A DNA stretch of 64,000 nt from Pseudoxanthomonas mexicana (GTDB lineage Bacteria > Pseudomonadota > Gammaproteobacteria > Xanthomonadales > Xanthomonadaceae). How positions within the stretch are numbered: the stretch's first letter is position 1; each line of letters starts with the position of its first letter. Below are positions 34,941-46,001 of the stretch, in pieces. The position numbers were made by a program, and so were the translations under genes. The DNA is taken from assembly GCF_001556105.1 (NCBI RefSeq), contig NZ_LSIF01000025.1, positions 1 to 64,000 of the forward strand, given 5' to 3'. The notes beneath the pieces were generated by a model that was not told the DNA's origin, ran no database searches, and worked only from the letters and a program-made list of their open reading frames with translations.

Positions 34941-34977
34941 GCCCCGATGACACCAGACAGGGGCTCCCTTTTTTTTT
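34941..34977 (+). terminator. Terminator-like hairpin with T tract, used as transposon target
   Basis: GCCCC at 34941-34945 can pair with GGGGC at 34960-34964, followed by TCCC and nine T residues (34969-34977). The stem is short and the loop long, so it is a weak terminator candidate, positioned 135 bases after the response-regulator stop. The T tract is where the mercury transposon begins. Confidence 0.4.
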
Positions 34978-35000
34978 GGGTATCCGGATTTTAGTGTGGG
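34978..35000 (+). repeat. Left terminal inverted repeat of the ISL3 mer transposon
   Basis: Begins GGGTATCCGGA and ends GTGTGGG. Differs from the right repeat at positions 12, 14 and 16 only. Directly preceded by a run of T. Confidence 0.85.
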
Positions 35001-35048
35001 ACGACAGCTAAAGCACTTGCTTGTCTGACTGTTCTTGCTTGTAGGTTT

Positions 35049-35510
35049 CTAGTTTCGCAGGCTCGTCCGTTTCAAGCCTTCAGTGTGGGTTTTTCCTGCT
35101 GGCGCATGTCGGTGCAAGGAAGCAATCAGTGGGCAGGTCACCTTGCCTTGGCTCGACCTGCATGCCTTGACCAATTGGGATAGCGCCAACTCCATGCGCT
35201 GGAGATCGGCCAGCCGCAGGCGCACATCCGCCAGCCGCGCTGCCGCGAGGTCGGCGGACTCGTGGCAATGGGTGCCGTCCTCCAGCTTGAGCAATTGCGC
35301 AACCTCGTCCAGATTGAAGCCCAAGCGCTGAGCGGACTTCACGAACTTCACCCGGTCCACGTCCGTCGGCCCATAGCGGCGGATGCCGCCGATGGGCCGA
35401 TCCGGCTCCAGCAGCAAGCCCTTGCGCTGATAGAACCGGATGGTCTCCACGTTGACCCCGGCTGCTTTGGCGAAGGCCCCGATGGTCAGGGTTTCCGGGA
35501 TGTTCATCAT
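35049..35510 (-). CDS. merR: Mercury-responsive MerR regulator
   Basis: About 153 residues. The MerR winged helix is at the N-terminus ([46 protein letters not shown]), followed by the long dimerisation helix. The three Hg(II)-binding cysteines are recognisable: Cys in THCHESAD, Cys in KACRSS, and Cys in VTCPLI, spaced as in Tn21/Tn501 MerR. ATG 35510 and ATG 35507 are both possible. Divergent from merTPA across a standard mer promoter. As Hg binds, MerR untwists the promoter and activates merT. Confidence 0.95.
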   Translation of the reverse strand: MMNIPETLTIGAFAKAAGVNVETIRFYQRKGLLLEPDRPIGGIRRYGPTDVDRVKFVKSAQRLGFNLDEVAQLLKLEDGTHCHESADLAAARLADVRLRLADLQRMELALSQLVKACRSSQGKVTCPLIASLHRHAPAGKTHTEGLKRTSLRN

Positions 35511-35515
35511 GGCGC

Positions 35516-35546
35516 TTGACTCCGTACTTGGCTACGGAAGTAACGT
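35516..35546 (+). promoter_or_regulatory. mer promoter/operator (PT) with 19-bp spacer
   Basis: -35 TTGACT (35516-35521) and -10 TAACGT (35541-35546) are separated by 19 bases containing the dyad CCGTACTTGGCTACGG. An over-long spacer with a central dyad is the hallmark of MerR-regulated promoters, which are distorted into activity by Hg-bound MerR. Confidence 0.9.
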
Positions 35547-35581
35547 TAGCGCATCACGCAAAGTCCCGGAAGGAGACCCTC

Positions 35582-35932
35582 ATGGCAAAACCTAGCAACG
35601 GCCGCGGTGCACTGGCTGCCGGCGGCTTGGCCGCCATCCTTGCCTCGACCTGCTGCCTCGGCCCGCTGGTGCTGATCACGCTAGGCTTCTCTGGCGCCTG
35701 GATCGGCAACCTAACCGCGCTCGAACCGTATCGGCCGATCTTCATCGGCGCCGCGCTCGTCGCGCTGTTCTTCGCCTGGCGCCGCATCTTCCGGCCCGCC
35801 CGCGCCTGTGCACCGGACGACGTGTGTGCCGTGCCCCAGGTGCGAACAGCCTACAAGGTGATTTTCTGGATCGTGTCCGCCCTGGTACTGATCGCCCTCG
35901 CGTTCCCCTACGTCATGCCCCTGTTCTACTGA
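35582..35932 (+). CDS. merT: Mercuric ion transporter MerT
   Basis: 116 residues from ATG 35582 with AAGGAGACC upstream. Three membrane helices are visible. The Hg-binding vicinal pair is in ASTCCLGPLVLITLG in the first helix, and the second pair lies in the cytosolic loop (RACAPDDVCAV). It transfers Hg(II) across the inner membrane from MerP to MerA. The gene is followed 11 bases later by merP. Confidence 0.95.
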   Translation: MAKPSNGRGALAAGGLAAILASTCCLGPLVLITLGFSGAWIGNLTALEPYRPIFIGAALVALFFAWRRIFRPARACAPDDVCAVPQVRTAYKVIFWIVSALVLIALAFPYVMPLFY

Positions 35933-35943
35933 AGGAGACTGTC

Positions 35944-37923
<1,980 letters not shown>

Positions 37924-38017
37924 TGCTGTGCTGAGCGTTCAGGCCCAAATGCTCAGCTTCATCCGTTGAGCCAAACACCCAGGTTGAAGCTTCGGGGCTT
38001 GTGCGATGGGTCAAGGT

Positions 38018-39355
38018 TTACTCGAAATACCCCTCTTCGAGCAGCCGCACCAACGTCGGAATGTAAGGTCCATATTCGACCACGCGTCTGACCTGCTTCT
38101 TGCGGATCGATGCCATCGTCATTCGCTGGAACTCGAAGTTCGTTGATACCTGGTCATCATCGACATCTACGGTCTCGACTACGGCCCCGTCCTTGCGCGC
38201 CTTCTCGTTGTAGAGCATCCGCGCCCGAATCACCTCGAAGCTGTAGCCCCTGCCCATGCGGTTCATGTCTTTGGCCAGTCGGTTGACGGATTCAGTATAG
38301 GCATTGGTAATGGGTTGTTCGAAGTAAGAGAAGATTTCGTCGTGCCAGTTGTGCACGGCGGTGGTCAGATCCTTGAACGTGGCCGCCAGCTCCGGTGGAA
38401 TGTTGCCTAACCACGTCGCGCATGCCGCTTCAGCCTCCGGACGGCTCTTGTGATCCCAGATCGACAAGAAGCCTTCCTTGAGGGCGTGCGCCTCCCCGAG
38501 CTGGGGAAACTGGCGGAACCATTCCAGGGCCCGTGTCATGTCTGCGCCCTTCAGATCGTGCTGCCGCTTGAGCAACAGGAAGCGCTCATCCTTGAGCTTG
38601 AGGCGCTGCCGAGCCGGCAGATCCTTGCGAATGCGCTTGCGCAGCTTCTCCAGCGCGTCATTGGCCATCCGCTGGATATGGAAACGATCGACCACAATCC
38701 GCGCCTGCGGCAGCGTGGCACGCACCACCTGCTTGTAAACGTGGTACATGTCCATCGCCACCCACTCGATGGTGTCCTTGTCCCGCAGGTTGCGGAAATA
38801 GGGCAACAGGTCGGCCTTGGCCCGGCTCGGCCGGAGGTCGAATACCGTCTTGCGTTCGATGTTGGTGATCATCGCCCGGTACTGGCCGATGATCTTGAGC
38901 TCGTCGATCCCCAGGATGCGGGGCGTCCGGAACCGGACCTTGGCCTCGAACTCCTCGATGAAGTCGTCAAAGACGTGGCGGACCGTCTTCTCGTCCAAGT
39001 CCACTTCGCGCGCCAGCGCCGCGAAGGTCTTGGTGAAGCTCTCTTTACGGATATAACGCACCAGGCGGGCCGTGGCTTGACGCTTGCTGTCGAGATCGGC
39101 GACAGGCTCGAAGAGCGTCTTATTGCACGAGATGCAGCGATATCGCCTGCGCTGGATGAACACCACGACCGGCTTGCCGTGCGTCGGCGTATCCTGAAAC
39201 GACTGCTCTTGTGAGCCGTGACCGTGCAAACGTCCGACCTTGCACAGCGGGCAGGTTGCCACTGGCGCAACGCCTTCAGCCTTGACGACATAGCGCTCGT
39301 CATCGCCTACGACTTCAAGTGTATTGAGGCTACGCAACTGCAGAAAATCGGTCAC
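38018..39355 (-). CDS. tnpA: ISL3-family DDE transposase
   Basis: 445 residues. The N-terminal zinc-binding region (CPLCKVGRLHGHG and RYRCISCNKTLFEP) is followed by a helix-turn-helix. The catalytic domain contains RILGIDELKIIG (first Asp), AMDMYHVYKQVVRATLPQARIVVDRFHIQRM (second Asp) and FSYFEQPITNAYTESVNRLAKDMNRMGRGYSFE (catalytic Glu near TES). It is transcribed opposite to the mer genes inside the terminal repeats, so it should mobilise the whole unit. The sequence appears full length and intact. Confidence 0.93.
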   Translation of the reverse strand: MTDFLQLRSLNTLEVVGDDERYVVKAEGVAPVATCPLCKVGRLHGHGSQEQSFQDTPTHGKPVVVFIQRRRYRCISCNKTLFEPVADLDSKRQATARLVRYIRKESFTKTFAALAREVDLDEKTVRHVFDDFIEEFEAKVRFRTPRILGIDELKIIGQYRAMITNIERKTVFDLRPSRAKADLLPYFRNLRDKDTIEWVAMDMYHVYKQVVRATLPQARIVVDRFHIQRMANDALEKLRKRIRKDLPARQRLKLKDERFLLLKRQHDLKGADMTRALEWFRQFPQLGEAHALKEGFLSIWDHKSRPEAEAACATWLGNIPPELAATFKDLTTAVHNWHDEIFSYFEQPITNAYTESVNRLAKDMNRMGRGYSFEVIRARMLYNEKARKDGAVVETVDVDDDQVSTNFEFQRMTMASIRKKQVRRVVEYGPYIPTLVRLLEEGYFE

Positions 39356-39473
39356 TCAACACCTGGGCGAGCCCACACTGAAATCCGGTTTCTAGCTTAG
39401 CATGCTCGTTCTCGGTTCCAACACTAGAATCCGTCTTTTGAAATGAGAGCTACAACAGCCATAAACCCTGAAA

Positions 39474-39496
39474 CCCACACCAGATTCCGGATACCC
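39474..39496 (-). repeat. Right terminal inverted repeat of the ISL3 mer transposon
   Basis: Inverse complement of the left repeat with three mismatches. Followed outside by T8 (39497-39504). Confidence 0.85.
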
Positions 39497-39671
39497 TTTT
39501 TTTTACAGCAGAACGCCGCTGATTAGCGGCGCTGATCCTGTCACGTCCTCCAGGCAAGTGCCTCCGATACGCATATCGGTCTTGTCGTGGCCGGTATGAA
39601 GGAGGGGCCGGAATTGTGGATCGGATCGCCAATGGGCACCAGCATGAAAGCGGATCATTCGCACCGGTGCA

Positions 39672-40577
39672 TTAGCCGCTGGACTTCTTGCGCGCAGGCG
39701 CTTTCTTTGCCGCCTTGGTGGGTTTGCGAGTCTTCTTTTCCTTGGCCGCCGGCGTCTTGCCCACCGCCTTCGCAGGCGTACGTTTTTTGGTATCCAGGCT
39801 CTGCTGCAGCAAGGACATGAAGTCCACCACATTGGTCGCCGCATCCTCGCGATGCTCGGGCTCTTCAAACTTCGTTGTCGCCCCTGCCGATTTGATCCGC
39901 TTTTTGATGATGGCCGATAGGCGCTCCCGGAACTCGTCGTGATAGTCACCCGGGGTCCACTGAGCGGTCATGGAGTTGATCAACTGTTCGGCCATTTCCA
40001 GTTCTTTTGGCGCCACACGAAAATCGGCAGGCGAGCCGGTAGGTAGCTTGTACTCATCAAAATCGACAAGTTCCTGTGGGTAACGCAGCAGGATCAGCAC
40101 CAGTGCTTCGGCATCGGGCATCACCGCGCAGATGTACTCCCGGGTCCGAATGACCACGCGAGCGATACCCACCTTGCCGGTGTTCTTCAGCGTTTCCCGC
40201 AAGAGTACATACCCTTTCTCCGCCTTCTTGCCCGGCACCAGAATGTAAGGCTTCTCAAAGAACCGCAGGTTGATGCTTGAGGCATCGACGAAGGCTTCAA
40301 CGTCCACCGATTCGTGGGTCTCCGGTGCGGCCGCGGCAATATCTTCCTTGTCGATGACCACATAGCTACCCTTGTCGTATTCGAAGGCCTTGATGATGTC
40401 CTTCCACGGCACTTCCTCACCGGTGTCGGCATTGACCCGCTCAAAGCGAATCGGCTTCTTGTCCCGCGAGTCGAGCATGCGAAAGCTCAGGTCGGTGCGT
40501 CGCTCGCCGGACATCAGCGATACCGGAACGTTGAGCAGGCCAAAGGAGAGGGAGCCTGTCCAGATGGGACGTGCCAT
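39672..40577 (-). CDS. ku: Ku protein (non-homologous end joining)
   Basis: About 301 residues from ATG 40577 (MARPIWTGSLSFGLLNVPVSL). The Ku core domain is clear: RRTDLSFRMLDSRDKKPIRFERVNADTGEEV, KDIIKAFEYDKGSYVVI, KPYILVPGKKAEKGYVLLRE. The C-terminus is a Lys/Ala-rich tail (AKEKKTRKPTKAAKKAPARKKSSG), typical of DNA-binding extensions in bacterial Ku. The homodimer rings double-strand ends and recruits LigD, encoded at 55204-57234. The start at 40610 would extend it by 11 residues and is less likely. Confidence 0.95.
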   Translation of the reverse strand: MARPIWTGSLSFGLLNVPVSLMSGERRTDLSFRMLDSRDKKPIRFERVNADTGEEVPWKDIIKAFEYDKGSYVVIDKEDIAAAAPETHESVDVEAFVDASSINLRFFEKPYILVPGKKAEKGYVLLRETLKNTGKVGIARVVIRTREYICAVMPDAEALVLILLRYPQELVDFDEYKLPTGSPADFRVAPKELEMAEQLINSMTAQWTPGDYHDEFRERLSAIIKKRIKSAGATTKFEEPEHREDAATNVVDFMSLLQQSLDTKKRTPAKAVGKTPAAKEKKTRKPTKAAKKAPARKKSSG

Positions 40578-40719
40578 GAGCGCACCGCAAAATTTGGGAG
40601 TCCGGTGCATCTAAGAAGTGTGGCTGTGAAGGTAGCGTCAGCACCCACACGTGCGCCGGTTCACTGCGTTTACACAAGCAAGGATTAAGGTGGGGAAATC
40701 AAGGCACTGTCCGACTGCC

Positions 40720-41043
40720 ATGCCCTCCTCGTCTACTGCAAGCCGACCTTCTGCCCCGTCTGGACTTCCGGCCGACTTCTGGTGGGTGGATAACCCCGGT
40801 AAGAGCACACTGCTCTTCGCGTCGGTGCCCATTGTCCAGATCGAGGCCTCGGGCACGCAATGGGAGGCGCGCATTGCGCTTCCAGCCGCGTATGTCGTTC
40901 CGCAGCACACCATCTACTCCTCCCTCGATGAAGCAAAACGCTGGGCCGATAGCTGGGTGCGTCAACGCTTGGCGCTGATAGCGCGCATCATCGCCCGCAT
41001 GCACGTTGCCAACCAAGATCGCATTACCCCTGCCACAAACTGA
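40720..41043 (+). CDS. Hypothetical protein (107 aa)
   Basis: The frame is open from 40651; ATG 40720 (MPSSSTASRPSAPSG) is a likely start. The main part, PADFWWVDNPGKSTLLFASVPIVQIEASGTQWEARI, looks like a small beta-rich domain, followed by a helix (SLDEAKRWADSWVRQRLALIARIIARM). Unrecognised. It lies divergent from ku and 12 bases upstream of the catalase-like gene, so it may be its operon partner. Confidence 0.5.
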   Translation: MPSSSTASRPSAPSGLPADFWWVDNPGKSTLLFASVPIVQIEASGTQWEARIALPAAYVVPQHTIYSSLDEAKRWADSWVRQRLALIARIIARMHVANQDRITPATN

Positions 41044-41055
41044 TCAGGTACGCAC

Positions 41056-42165
41056 ATGGCCGCTCTTGGACCGCCGATCGCCTATCAACCCGCCATGGAA
41101 CAGCGCCCAGAAGATGAGGCGCAGGCCATTGCCGCGTTGAAGGAGACGTTCTTGGGCATGGCCCAGACGGTCGCCCAACAGGAAGGCACCGCGCACCGTG
41201 CTGTGCATGCCAAAGGCCAAGCGTTGCTCAGGGCTGCCTTTCGAGTCCACGCAGATCTGCCTGAGGAACTGGCGCAAGGCATCTTTGCTCATCCCGGTCT
41301 GTACCAGGCCATCGTACGGTTTTCCTCGCCCCCGGCCGAACAGCTGCCCGATACGGTGTCCACGCCGCGCGCGTTGGCTATCAAGGTGCTTGACGTGGCG
41401 GGCCAGCGCCTGCCAGAAAGCCTGCCAGGGAGTTCCCAGGATTTTCTGATGGTCAATGGACCGACTTTTTCCGCCCCTAGCCCGGCCAAATTTCTCGGGG
41501 CGGTGAAGCTGTTGGCGTCCACCACCGAGAAGATGCCGCGTACCAAAGAAGTCATCTCTACGACCCTTCGCGGAACAGAAGCAGCCCTGGAATGGCTGGG
41601 CGTGGAAAGCGGCAAGCTCAAAGGACTGGGGGGTGAGCCCCAGCATCATCCATTGGGGGAGACCTATTTCTCACAGGTTCCTTTCCTCTATGGCCGATAC
41701 ATCGCGAAGTTCTCGCTGGCTCCGCGAGCGGCAGCCTTGCAGCAGCTGCGCGATTCACCCATTGAGGGCACCAACGATGCACAGCGCACCGCGATCGACG
41801 AGGTGGTCAGCGCCGGGATATACGATCTGCTGTGGGATTTCCGGGTACAGCTATGCCGGGATGTGGACCGCATGCCGATTGAGGATGCGGCCGCGGTTTG
41901 GTCTGAGCAAGACAGTCCTTGGCAGACGGTGGCCAGCCTGATCGTTCCGCCGCAGCCTGCCTGGTCGCCCGAGGCGGAGGAACAGGAACGTCGTTTGGCC
42001 TTCAGTCCCTGGAATGCGGTAACGGAGCATCGACCGCTCGGTGGCGTGAACCGGGCAAGGCGCGAGGTGATGGCCAGTTCGCGTGAATTTCGCAGTACCT
42101 TCAACCGCTGCCCGATCTCCGAGCCTACCTCACTGCAGGCTGGAACGCGACCTCAGGAGAGCTGA
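41056..42165 (+). CDS. Catalase-related (SrpA-like) haem protein
   Basis: 369 residues, about two thirds of a typical catalase. The catalase core is recognisable: GTAHRAVHAKGQALLRAAF (distal His region), AIVRFSSPPAEQLPDTVSTPRALAIKVLDV, QDFLMVNGPTFSA (Asn region), and C-terminal LAFSPWNAVTEHRPLGGVNRARREV. It matches the small catalase-like family (SrpA, MLO2-type). These can be haem-binding peroxidases or lack activity; the proximal Tyr is not obvious. It could add peroxide protection alongside KatE. Confidence 0.8.
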   Translation: MAALGPPIAYQPAMEQRPEDEAQAIAALKETFLGMAQTVAQQEGTAHRAVHAKGQALLRAAFRVHADLPEELAQGIFAHPGLYQAIVRFSSPPAEQLPDTVSTPRALAIKVLDVAGQRLPESLPGSSQDFLMVNGPTFSAPSPAKFLGAVKLLASTTEKMPRTKEVISTTLRGTEAALEWLGVESGKLKGLGGEPQHHPLGETYFSQVPFLYGRYIAKFSLAPRAAALQQLRDSPIEGTNDAQRTAIDEVVSAGIYDLLWDFRVQLCRDVDRMPIEDAAAVWSEQDSPWQTVASLIVPPQPAWSPEAEEQERRLAFSPWNAVTEHRPLGGVNRARREVMASSREFRSTFNRCPISEPTSLQAGTRPQES

Positions 42166-42527
42166 TGACTTCTTGCCTGCATTGCATGGGCTTGTAGCCA
42201 GATCCACGCACGCTCGATGATGGGACGCACCTGCGGCCAAAGCAAGGTCGAATCTCCGCCCAACTCATCCCACAGGACTTCCATCTCCGCATCATCGCGT
42301 GGAAGCGTGTAGCTACCGAGTGCCACTAACGCCAACGCATATGCAGGACAAACATCTTGCCATAGGAGCTCGAGTTGCCCTGCATGCGCGTGGGCAAAAT
42401 TGTCATAGCCCTCCGGGATCGGCGTCATGCCCGGGTAATGCATGCACTGGGCGACGCCTGACTTGGGCAAGAGCACCGAGAGAAACTCGGTATAGCGCTC
42501 GGTATCGAAGCGTCCCATTCCTGGCAT
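42153..42527 (-). CDS. Hypothetical protein (124 aa)
   Basis: Unrecognised. Acidic and aromatic-rich (MPGMGRFDTERYTEFLSVLLPKSG, WIWLQAHAMQARSHQLS), with DAEMEVLWDELGGDSTLLWPQVRPIIERAW in the middle. No signal or membrane segment. Convergent with the catalase-like gene, overlapping its 3' end by 13 bases. Confidence 0.55.
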   Translation of the reverse strand: MPGMGRFDTERYTEFLSVLLPKSGVAQCMHYPGMTPIPEGYDNFAHAHAGQLELLWQDVCPAYALALVALGSYTLPRDDAEMEVLWDELGGDSTLLWPQVRPIIERAWIWLQAHAMQARSHQLS

Positions 42528-42846
42528 CCTCGTCGACTGCGATCAGTGGAAACGCTGGGCGGTCAAGACCGCGTCAAAATGTAATGTGAGAGACCGCGCC
42601 AACGCAATCTCTCGCACCATCGGCGTGAGAGACGGCGCGATACAACGTGTTGATTATGCGAGGTCACCGCTTTGCATGATGGCACCTACGCGCCTAGCGC
42701 GGTACGCTCTAGTGAATGGGTGCAAAGCGCCTTTACGCGACTATGGGTGTGGTTGCAGATACGCCGACTATCGTCTGCGGGTTAGGGGAATCGTCGGCAG
42801 TGGGACGGCGATGGACGCACTTCGATGTGGGGAAGAGGAAGAGACT
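42528..42846. other. Intergenic region with GTGAGAGAC repeats
   Basis: About 320 bases upstream of the 42847 gene. The motif GTGAGAGACCGCGCC (about 42586) recurs nearby as GTGAGAGACGGCGCG (about 42626), and both are close to the start of the next gene, so they may be regulator-binding sites. No gene is convincing here; a longer start for the 42847 gene would use part of this stretch. Confidence 0.35.
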
Positions 42847-43206
42847 ATGGGATGGAGGAAGGACTTGGCACCATTGACGGGCGCCCGGTGGCCTATTCGC
42901 TGCGGGCATGTGTTTGACCCGGTTGAGCTCTCTCGTTTGAGAGACGGCGCCATCTGGCCCTCGGAGATGAATGAGCGTTGGGCCGTTTGGCTGGAGGGCA
43001 GCGTGCTGCGTTGCTGGCGCACGGACTCGGGCGCTTGCGTCTATGAGTCTGTCCTGAGCGTGTCCGAGGACGGCAGCGCGCAGGCGGTGGTGCTGGATGT
43101 CCTGGATGACCCAGAGCGGTATTCGCGCGCAAGTTCGGATGAGCGGGAGTTGGAACGCTTCGAGGGCGTCTTAGCTCAAGCCAAATGCCGACGTAATTGG
43201 CCGTGA
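42847..43206 (+). CDS. Hypothetical protein (119 aa)
   Basis: Taken from ATG 42847 (MGWRKDLAPLTGARWPIRCGHVFDP) with GAGGAAGAGACT upstream; an ATG at 42811 is possible. Contains a Trp/Arg-rich central part and the acidic C-terminus DERELERFEGVLAQAKCRRNWP. Unrecognised family. Lies convergent with the SDR gene. Confidence 0.5.
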   Translation: MGWRKDLAPLTGARWPIRCGHVFDPVELSRLRDGAIWPSEMNERWAVWLEGSVLRCWRTDSGACVYESVLSVSEDGSAQAVVLDVLDDPERYSRASSDERELERFEGVLAQAKCRRNWP

Positions 43207-43340
43207 GGCTTAGACCACATACCGCAAGGTTCTCCCGCTCTTTAAGGCGCGTGCAGGTTCTATCATCGTCGCAGCGTTGATGCCTGGATTCACTTACGCG
43301 CAAAGACAGATAAAACCCAGACTTGCTGCCGGTTACCCGA

Positions 43341-44336
43341 CTATCCGCCGGGGCCGCCCATCACGGGCAAGATGATGCCATTGATGTAGGAGGCGGTGAT
43401 GGATGATGCCAGGAACACGTAAGCCGGGGACACTTCTTCCGGCTGGGCGGGGCGACCCATGTCACTGTCCTGCCCAAAGGTGGCGACATCTTTTGCCGTT
43501 TTATCGGCAGGATTGAGCGGCGTCCATACTGGACCAGGCGCCACCGCGTTGACGCGGATACCGCGCGGCAGAAGATTGCTAGCCAGGGACTTGGTGAAGG
43601 CGTGGATAGCGCCTTTGGTAGCCGAATAGTCCAACAGGTGCTTACTGCCCAGCAGTCCGGTTTCGGATCCCGAGTTGATGATGCTGCCGCCCTGCTTCAT
43701 GTGCGGCAATGCAGCGCGTGCCATGTTGAAGTACCCGCCGATGTTGGTCTCCAGTGTTTCGGCAAGTTGTCCCGGCGAAATATCCTCCAGCCGTAACGCG
43801 TGCTGCTGGAATGCCGCGTTGTTCACCAGTATGTCGAGCCTGCCAAAGGATTTGACCATCGCTGCGACGGCCTCCTCGCAGAATTTCGGATCTCTTACAT
43901 CGCCGGGAACAAGCACGCAGCGCTGCCCCTGGGCTTGCACGTGCTCGGCCGTGACTTCGGCATCTTCGTGTTCGCTCAGGTAGACAATCGCTACGTCGGC
44001 TCCCTCGCGCGCGAACAAGATCGCCACAGCCCGCCCGATGCCTGAGTCACCTCCCGTGATCAATGCCGACAATCCTTGGAGCTTGCCACTGCCAATGTAG
44101 TCAGGGGCCAGGAATTTAGGCTGCAGCTGCAGGTCAGACTCCATGCCCGGCTTGTCCAGATGCTGCCGGGTCATTGGCGGCTTGGGCTGCTTACGGGTGC
44201 CAGCCTGAACCGCCTTCTTTTTCGCCTTGGGGGCTTTGGCGGCTTTGGCTAACGCCTCGGCTTGGATGGCGCGCTGCCGTTCAACCGTGGCTTTGGCCCC
44301 TTTGCGTGCTCGAGTCGAGGACTTGATGGGTGACAT
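43341..44336 (-). CDS. Short-chain dehydrogenase/reductase with Lys-rich N-terminal extension (YhxC/YdaD type)
   Basis: About 331 residues from ATG 44336 (AGAAGGAACCGCT upstream). A 55-residue Lys/Ala-rich N-terminal stretch precedes an SDR domain with TGGDSGIGRAVA (cofactor loop), NNAAFQ, and YSATKGAIHAF (catalytic Tyr-x3-Lys). The C-terminus VMGGPGG is typical. General stress proteins YdaD and YhdF of Bacillus belong to this subgroup. Substrate unknown; cytosolic. Confidence 0.88.
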   Translation of the reverse strand: MSPIKSSTRARKGAKATVERQRAIQAEALAKAAKAPKAKKKAVQAGTRKQPKPPMTRQHLDKPGMESDLQLQPKFLAPDYIGSGKLQGLSALITGGDSGIGRAVAILFAREGADVAIVYLSEHEDAEVTAEHVQAQGQRCVLVPGDVRDPKFCEEAVAAMVKSFGRLDILVNNAAFQQHALRLEDISPGQLAETLETNIGGYFNMARAALPHMKQGGSIINSGSETGLLGSKHLLDYSATKGAIHAFTKSLASNLLPRGIRVNAVAPGPVWTPLNPADKTAKDVATFGQDSDMGRPAQPEEVSPAYVFLASSITASYINGIILPVMGGPGG

Positions 44337-44526
44337 AGCGGTTCCTTCTGAAAACCTGCACACAGGCTATGTCGGAAATCGTTACGAAACCGGCAACGAA
44401 TCACGCCACCAAGCTTCACGGCCATTCGACGTTCGCAAGGTCAGCATGAGCTCACACGGTCGGGACGTGAGGTTCAGATCGCTGTTTACCACCTCGTTCG
44501 TATGATCTTTTTTAGGAGAACTGCCG

Positions 44527-44874
44527 ATGAAACGCTCGATGACACTCGCGGCCCTCAGCGCACTCATGCTGTCCCTGCCTGCCTTGGGTATGGCAGGTGA
44601 GCAAAAGGACAACAAGCCGAAAACGCAGGCGGCGCAGCATGAGTCTCACCAGCCTGTGGATGACACCTGGATTACCACCAAAGTCAAAGCTGACCTGCTG
44701 GCCAGCTCGAATGTCCCCGGCACCGAAGTCAAGGTCGATACCGTCAACGGTGTGGTGAGCTTGTCCGGCACCGTGGCCACACAAGCCGAGAAGGACAAAG
44801 CCATCAAGGTGGCCCGTGGCATCAAAGGCGTGAAGAACGTCGATGCTGCAGGCTTGAAAGTCACCACCCGGTAA
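44527..44874 (+). CDS. BON-domain periplasmic protein (OsmY-like)
   Basis: 115 residues; RBS TTTAGGAGAA. Signal peptide MKRSMTLAALSALMLSLPALGMA, then a single BON domain (DTWITTKVKADLLASSNVPGTEVKVDTVNGVVSLSGTV, KAIKVARGIKGVKNVD). BON proteins bind phospholipid or stabilise envelope structures and are commonly induced by osmotic or stationary-phase stress. Divergent from the SDR gene. Confidence 0.9.
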   Translation: MKRSMTLAALSALMLSLPALGMAGEQKDNKPKTQAAQHESHQPVDDTWITTKVKADLLASSNVPGTEVKVDTVNGVVSLSGTVATQAEKDKAIKVARGIKGVKNVDAAGLKVTTR

Positions 44875-45011
44875 TCCCCCTGCTCGCTTTGTCCGCTTTG
44901 CTCGGCCAACCAACCTGTAGCGAACAATGCGGAAAGTGCTTTAGGGCCGCAAAGAATCTTTTCCCCCAGCAGGCACGATATGCGTGCCCGCGATGAACCG
45001 AGGACGTTCCG

Positions 45012-45761
45012 ATGACACGTGATACTTCCCCAGATGCAAATCGAGATCCCATTACCGGTGCTCCGGGCGCCCATCCTGTAGGGGTAGGGGTCGGCGGTGT
45101 GGCCGGCGGCATGGCTGCTGGTGCACTGGCCGGTACGGTGTTTGGCCCGATTGGCACCTTGATCGGTGCCGCTGCGGGCACGGTAGCCGGCGCTGCCGCC
45201 GGCAAGAGCGTGGCAGAACGACTGGACCCCACAGCCGAGGTGGAATACTGGAGCAAAGAGGCGCCGCTGCGCCCTTACTATTCCGCCGAGCACGATTTCC
45301 AGCGCGATTACGCCGGCGTCTATCAGGCCGGTGCCGTCGCCCGTGGTGACCATCCCAACGATACCTGGGAAGACACCGAGCGTCGCCTGCAGTCGGACTG
45401 GGACAACCAACGCGGCGACTCCAGTCTGGATTGGGAACGTGCTCGACCGGCGGCCAAAGATGCCTGGGAGCGCGCTGATCGCACCTACAGCGCCTATGGC
45501 CGCAGCGATGACGTGCACGCCAAGCGCTTTGAGAGTTCGGACTATCGCCAGGCCGGCGATGAGTTCGACGATTTCCGTCCGGCTTATCGCTACGGTACCT
45601 ACGCCCGCAACCAGTACGCTGACCGTGATTGGGATGATGAGTTGGCTTCAGACCTTGAACGGGGATGGGATCGATTCAAGGGCTCCTCGCGCCTGACTTG
45701 GGAGCGTGCCAAGGCCGCGGTCGCGGACGCCTTCAACTTGGACCGTCAGCGCAACACCTGA
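45012..45761 (+). CDS. Glycine-zipper protein with repetitive acidic/aromatic C-terminal region
   Basis: 249 residues. Residues about 20-65 are a Gly/Ala zipper (GVGVGGVAGGMAAGALAGTVFGPIG then AAAGTVAGAAAGKS), likely membrane-associated. The rest is charged and Tyr/Trp/Asp-rich with two related blocks (YWSKEAPLRPYYSAEHDFQRDYAGVYQ and RPAYRYGTYARNQYADRDWDDEL). No enzyme family is recognised. Such proteins are known from stress islands in Xanthomonadaceae. Confidence 0.75.
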   Translation: MTRDTSPDANRDPITGAPGAHPVGVGVGGVAGGMAAGALAGTVFGPIGTLIGAAAGTVAGAAAGKSVAERLDPTAEVEYWSKEAPLRPYYSAEHDFQRDYAGVYQAGAVARGDHPNDTWEDTERRLQSDWDNQRGDSSLDWERARPAAKDAWERADRTYSAYGRSDDVHAKRFESSDYRQAGDEFDDFRPAYRYGTYARNQYADRDWDDELASDLERGWDRFKGSSRLTWERAKAAVADAFNLDRQRNT

Positions 45762-46001
45762 CCCTTCGGGGATTGCTTCGCCGTCTTGGTAAGGAGGCGG
45801 CGGAGCATTCAAGCCTGCTGGGTGTCTGCGCCTCTGTACCAGCTGGCGCCAGGGTGAGCACACCAGCGAATGCTGGATATACCCTTCTTGCACTGCCAGT
45901 GAAGCCATTGTGGTGGGCGAATGAGTGGGCCGCTAGCCCATCACTTTGCATTGACGGCCAACGTGCGGAACTGTCCCTAGCCACTCCCAACGGACAGAGC
46001 C

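Noticed and set aside
39514..39531. Hairpin CGCCGCT-GATT-AGCGGCG downstream of the transposon
   Set aside because: No T tract follows it in either direction suitable for termination of ku, and the adjacent T8 is better explained as the transposon target duplication.
45762..46001. Plus-strand frame bridging the glycine-zipper gene and hemerythrin
   Set aside because: It overlaps the 3' end of the glycine-zipper gene in another frame and looks unlike protein. I see nothing else in this 240-base gap.
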